From Skeletonema tropicum (taxonomy: Eukaryota > Bacillariophyta > Thalassiosirophyceae > Thalassiosirales > Thalassiosiraceae), in assembly GCA_037178625.1 (NCBI GenBank), contig CM074130.1, positions 682,001 through 746,000 of the forward strand: a stretch of DNA of 64,000 bases. The letters are read 5' to 3'. The notes under the pieces were generated by a model, which saw only the letters and a program-made list of their open reading frames with translations, was not told the origin of the DNA and searched no databases. Positions 58,792-64,000 of the stretch are shown piece after piece. Each line of letters starts with the position of its first letter. Positions within the stretch are counted from its first letter, which is position 1. The translations under genes and the position numbers were made by a program.

Positions 58792-61274
58792 TTAAGAGAT
58801 GGGCGCTCCGGCAAGGCTTGCTGCCGAGCATACTCCTACACTAGTCTTGATTTCCTTTCCATCCCATGTGGCAACACCCCCATCTATGGTTTTCAAATTC
58901 TTTGAGACGACATCCCAAGTCTTCTTCTTCTTTACCTGAGTTGATGAAAATGGCTCACCACTGAGTCCATCAATAAAGACACGTTCTCCTACAGCAGCAT
59001 CTGCCGGTGGAGAGACAAGCTCGACTTGTTTGCCGTCTTCGCTCTGTTCGTTATAGAAGAAGAGGCAGCGAGAAGATGAATGAAGTTCATAGATAAAGTG
59101 CACCAAATTGGTATTGTACTTGACAAAGAAAAGTTCAACATAAAACGTACCTTAGCCGCAAGGACCATCCCATTACTTGTAAAACCAACAATTTTAGCTG
59201 CTTTGAGATTGCATACAACCAATACCTTGCGTCCTTCCATCTGCTCTAATGTATAATGTTCTCTCAAACCACTGGCAATTTCCCGGGGCGCATCTTCTCC
59301 CACATCAATTTCTTCGCAGTACAGCTTGTCTGCCTCGGGATGAAGCCAAACCTTGGTGATTTGACCCACACGGATATCAATTTTGGTGAAATCTGGTTGA
59401 TCCGGTGCATTTTTGCTCGCTTTACTTTTTGCAGCTTCCTTTGCCTTCTTCTCCTTTTTCAATCGTTGCGCTTCCTCATACGCAAGTTTCTTATTCTTGG
59501 ATGCATCAGCCATGCTCAATTTCATCTCTTCCTCCGACAAGTTCCTTTCGTATAGAATGCTACCCGCATCAATCTTTGTTCCAACTTCCAAATTTCTCAA
59601 ATCAGCGTTGATGGCACCAAGTGCTTTGGGGGGAGTGTTCAACTTTTTGAATATCTCAGTGGCTCCCCCGGGGATGAAGGGCAATAACAAGTGTGCAACG
59701 GCATAGACAGCCTCCAACGTGGCACGGACAATGACCCTGCGCTTCTCCGCAAACTCATCTCCCTTCAGCTTCCAGGGTTCTTCTTTCGTCAAGTATCCAT
59801 TCACATCACGACAGGCCTGCATGGCAACATTCGCACCTCCCTCCAATGCAAACACTTCCATCTTCTCCACATATGCCTTCCTCACAGCATCAAAGTCAAG
59901 CACGGCCACTTCCGGTCCAGGAACATCTGGAATGACTGATCCCTCAGAGTACTTCCCACACAACTTGGTCACACGATGGACTAGATTTCCCAACGTATCA
60001 CACAAATCGGCATTGTGCATATCCCTCATATTATCCTCCGAAAAACTCAACTCGCCCCCATACGGTGCCTCCTTGCACAAATACCACCGAAACGAATCAA
60101 CATCAAACTTATCCAACATATCATGCGGATCGACCACATTCCCAATCGACTTGGACATTTTCTTCCCATCCTTATCATTCACAAACCCATGTGCAAACAC
60201 CGACTTGGGGAGGGGCAATCCCGCCGACATGAGGATACAAGGCCAAATCACCGTGTGGAACCACAATATATCCTTTCCAATAATATGCACATCGGCAGGC
60301 CACAATTTGGCAAGTTCTGTATCCTGCCCCTTCTCCGGATCATTCACACCCAATACATCCACACCAGTCAAATAATTCGTCAGGGCATCAAACCAAACAT
60401 ACATGACATGATTGTCCTCAAACCCCTCCGGGACAGGAATACCATGCGTAAAGGTCGTTCGACTAATACTTAAATCTCTCAACCTATCCCCATTCAACCT
60501 TGCCAAAATCGCATTCCTATGCTGTTCTGGACGGATAAAGTCCGGATTGGCCGTAATGTACTCCACGAGCCTATCATGATACTCACTCATCTTGAAGAAG
60601 TAACTTGCCTCCTGAACACGCTGTAATGGCTGTCCACTCGCCGGATCAACAAAATTACACATTTCCGCCTCGGAATCGGTAACAAATGTCTCCTCCTTGA
60701 CATTGTACCATCCCGAATATTGATCCAAATAAATGTCATTATTGGCGGCACACATCTTCCATAGGGCCTGAGCGGTACGTTTGTGACGATCGGAGGTGGT
60801 ACGGATGTAATCGTCATTGGTAACGAGGATACGTTGATTGAGGCATTGGAAGCCGGTGACGTACTTGTTGCAAATGTCAATGGGGAGTTTGTCTTCGCGT
60901 TCGGCTGTCTTGGCGATTTTTTCACCGTGTTCATCTGCCCCCGTGACAAAGTAGGCGGCGGAGCTACTAGTGGAGGAGTTGGTGGTGGTGTTGTTGGTCA
61001 GACGGGCAAAACGAGCGATTGCATCGGTGGTGGCTGCCTCGTAGGCGTGGCCCATGTGTGCTGGACCGTTGGTGTAGTTGATGGCGGTTGTGATGTAAAA
61101 TCCTTTTTTGTCGGCAGTGGTGGTGCTTTCTTCATTGACGGCGGCGGAGGTGGAAGGTTCATTTGAGACGCCAGAGTTGTTGGATGTGCCAGCACAGTAG
61201 CCGTAGGCTAGCGTGGATGGGTCACGGAGGGACCAGCGGTCGTAGGCTGGCTTGGATTCGGATTCGGACGTCAT
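58792..61274 (-). CDS. Methionyl-tRNA synthetase with C-terminal tRNA-binding domain, two exons
   Basis: Exon 1 is 61274-59151 and exon 2 is 59043-58792. The 107-base intron begins GTACGT and ends ACAG. Joined, they code 791 residues. Class I signatures: HMGH at about 73-76 and KMSKS at 372-376, with WFDALTNYLTG and HIIGKDILWFH between them. The anticodon-binding helical domain follows. A Lys-rich linker (RLKKEKKAKEAAKSKASK) leads to an EMAP II/Arc1-type tRNA-binding OB fold (FTKIDIRVGQITKVWLHPEA, then NLKAAKIVGFTSNGMVLAAK, spliced to SEDGKQVELVSPP). No presequence is visible, so it may be the cytosolic enzyme, although the bacterial-like core is common in diatoms. Reading through the intron would give a false C-terminus. 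Confidence 0.93.
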
Positions 61275-61642
61275 GGTGGTTATGTTTATGCGCCGTGGAG
61301 CTTTTTGAGGAGGTCAATAATTTTGCAGACAGACTGAGACACATGTCATGTCAGTATTACCACAAATATGAAGTGTTTACTGTGCTGTCAAGAAAGTACT
61401 AAATTTCATGGGCACCGTTCGTGGGCACTCTCCCTCATTTTGCTGTGAGGTGTTTTTGCAAAAGCGCCAAGTGGAAGTGGACCTTGAACCGCCGTGGATC
61501 TGTTTTGTTCTTCTCTAAAAACCTTCGATGCCTTCGATTACATTGCACCCAAAGATCTGATCATCATCTATTCTTTGCTAATTGGCCATTGCTACGTTTA
61601 AATACGGTTATTATACACAACAAATCAAATAATTATATCAAA

Positions 61643-62990
<1,348 letters not shown>

Positions 62991-63113
62991 TTGAATCATT
63001 TCGATTTGCTATCACTTAACCATTGTTTATAAGCGTTTATTTTTTAGAGTTAGTATTAGATAACCAAGTAAGTGTCAATTCTATTATTGGGTTGAACTTC
63101 GACTTGATCTGAT

Positions 63114-63638
63114 TTAGAAGATGTACGCTGAGAAGGGAATCCACCATCCTTTGTATACAGTAGCATTATCGAAGAACAAATCAGTCGGAGACTCTCCCTT
63201 CCGCTTCCGATTGTGCTGTAGTTTCTTTAGATTACGCACGGCTCTCAAAATTTTTCTCTCCTTCCTTCTTCCCTTGACAGTGGCATTAATTCTTGTCCCT
63301 AAACTCTGAAATGTACTAAATGATCGCAGCAGTCGTGCCTTTCTTTTCTCCTTGACCGCAATCTTAATTTCCTTATCTGTGTAGCCGGCTTCTTTCAATA
63401 TCGCCTCTCGTCGCACTTGTGACAGGTATAATTTTGATGGCTGCCCATGCTTCGCTTGCCTTCTCTCCCAGAACCGGTCCTTTTCATACTGGCTAACTCG
63501 GATTGCGTTTGCAGCTGTGTATTCCCATCCAATCTCGATTGATGGTCCATATTCACAACTTGGGTTGTTCGACAAAATGATGTCATATTCACGAATTTCG
63601 ACTGTGTTGAACTTTATTTGATTGGTTTTTGCTTTCAT
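63114..63638 (-). CDS. Small diatom-type protein with NTVEIREY motif
   Basis: 174 residues from ATG 63638 (MKAKTNQIKFNTVEIREYDI). The frame is open upstream only from a GTG. The order VEIREYDIILSNNP, SCEYGPSIEIGWEY, then a basic helical part with LSQVRREAILKEAGYTDKEI and KEKRKARLLRSFST, recalls a recurrent conserved domain in diatom proteins of unknown function, from general knowledge and not checked here. The C-terminal half is strongly basic (KGRRKERKILRAVRNLKKLQ), so nucleic-acid binding is possible. No signal peptide or membrane segment. Confidence 0.7.
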   Translation of the reverse strand: MKAKTNQIKFNTVEIREYDIILSNNPSCEYGPSIEIGWEYTAANAIRVSQYEKDRFWERRQAKHGQPSKLYLSQVRREAILKEAGYTDKEIKIAVKEKRKARLLRSFSTFQSLGTRINATVKGRRKERKILRAVRNLKKLQHNRKRKGESPTDLFFDNATVYKGWWIPFSAYIF

Positions 63639-64000
63639 TGTGCTGTATGTTATGATGTAAGAACACTGCACACTCTGCACACAACAACAACAACAACATC
63701 ATGAACTGCCCCAGCAATCTTTCAGTCAACTCAAGACACATTTTAGGCGATGCGACATGAATAATCTCGGTCTGAGTACCATTTCCTTGTACTTAGAGAA
63801 GCAAGTACCTTTGTAAGTAAAACTGTAAAAGCAACCTCTTCTTAGGTGCAGTGTATTGGTAAGAATACTACTTCTTTATGCGATAATAACAATCCTTCGT
63901 CGGGCGCAAAAGAGTATATGTCTACCTTATGTCTTTTGTATGGCTTTGATTTCGATGGAATGGGAGTGTGGTGTTGATGTGGCTGGCTGGCATTCTTTTC
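63639..64000. other. Right edge, no gene seen
   Basis: A CAACAACAACAACAAC run lies at about 63682-63697, in the 5' flank of the gene above. Nothing else is supported up to the window end. Confidence 0.4.

Overview
The window reads as nuclear DNA of a diatom, most likely a centric (Thalassiosirales-like) species. The evidence is short GT-AG introns (90, 107 and 259 bases), two plastid presequences with an Ala-Phe-Ala/Ser type cleavage motif (hydroxymethylbilane synthase and an RlmH-like methyltransferase), BspA-like leucine-rich-repeat proteins, a MYND/RING/Sel1-type protein, Pro-Ser repeat membrane proteins and a diatom-type small protein at the right end. No species can be named from sequence alone.

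Left part (1-10400). A gene runs off the left edge on the minus strand. Next come a MYND/RING/Sel1 gene broken by four +1 frameshifts, a 1.47 kb non-autonomous LTR element with two identical 121-base LTRs, a plastid-type J-domain protein, a tandem pair of BspA-like LRR genes, and the transcription elongation factor IWS1, itself split by two +1 shifts at A-runs.

Central accessory region (10400-31800). This is the unusual part. A large protein with three CxxC...H...C modules sits head-to-head with small genes ending in a cysteine-rich tail. That module is tandemly duplicated, and a block of about 6.1 kb (two-gene module, more Cys-tail genes and an FkbM-type methyltransferase) occurs twice, at 13171-19435 and 22660-30465. 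The second copy carries a 1550-base TIR element near its right end. Between the copies lies an 854-base tandem array of a second Cys-tail family. Its units carry the last 13 codons of the SET-domain gene found at 31815, which indicates where the array came from. The left breakpoint of the second block falls inside a Cys-tail gene and makes a chimeric 197-residue ORF. A 515-base MITE with perfect 24-base TIRs interrupts another unit, and a related unit shows its empty site.

Right part (31800-64000). Mostly ordinary genes: a secreted SET-domain protein, an RlmH-like rRNA methyltransferase, a seven-helix receptor, a secreted Kazal protein with one intron, methionyl-tRNA synthetase with one intron, and plastid hydroxymethylbilane synthase with one intron. 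Among them lie two groups of related unknown proteins. One is a tandem pair sharing a KSILRD(I/T)TNR motif, next to a pogo/Tc1-like transposon. The other is a dispersed family sharing an SPxSxxEhDV motif and, in four of its five members here, an acidic D(L/I)(I/L)xPhxSxTxF motif. Two of these are fused to a zinc-free MDR dehydrogenase domain, one after ten 55-residue tandem repeats.

Several otherwise conserved genes are interrupted only by single-base insertions, often in short homopolymers. This points to assembly or sequencing insertions as much as to real pseudogenes, and frameshifted genes should be read with that in mind.
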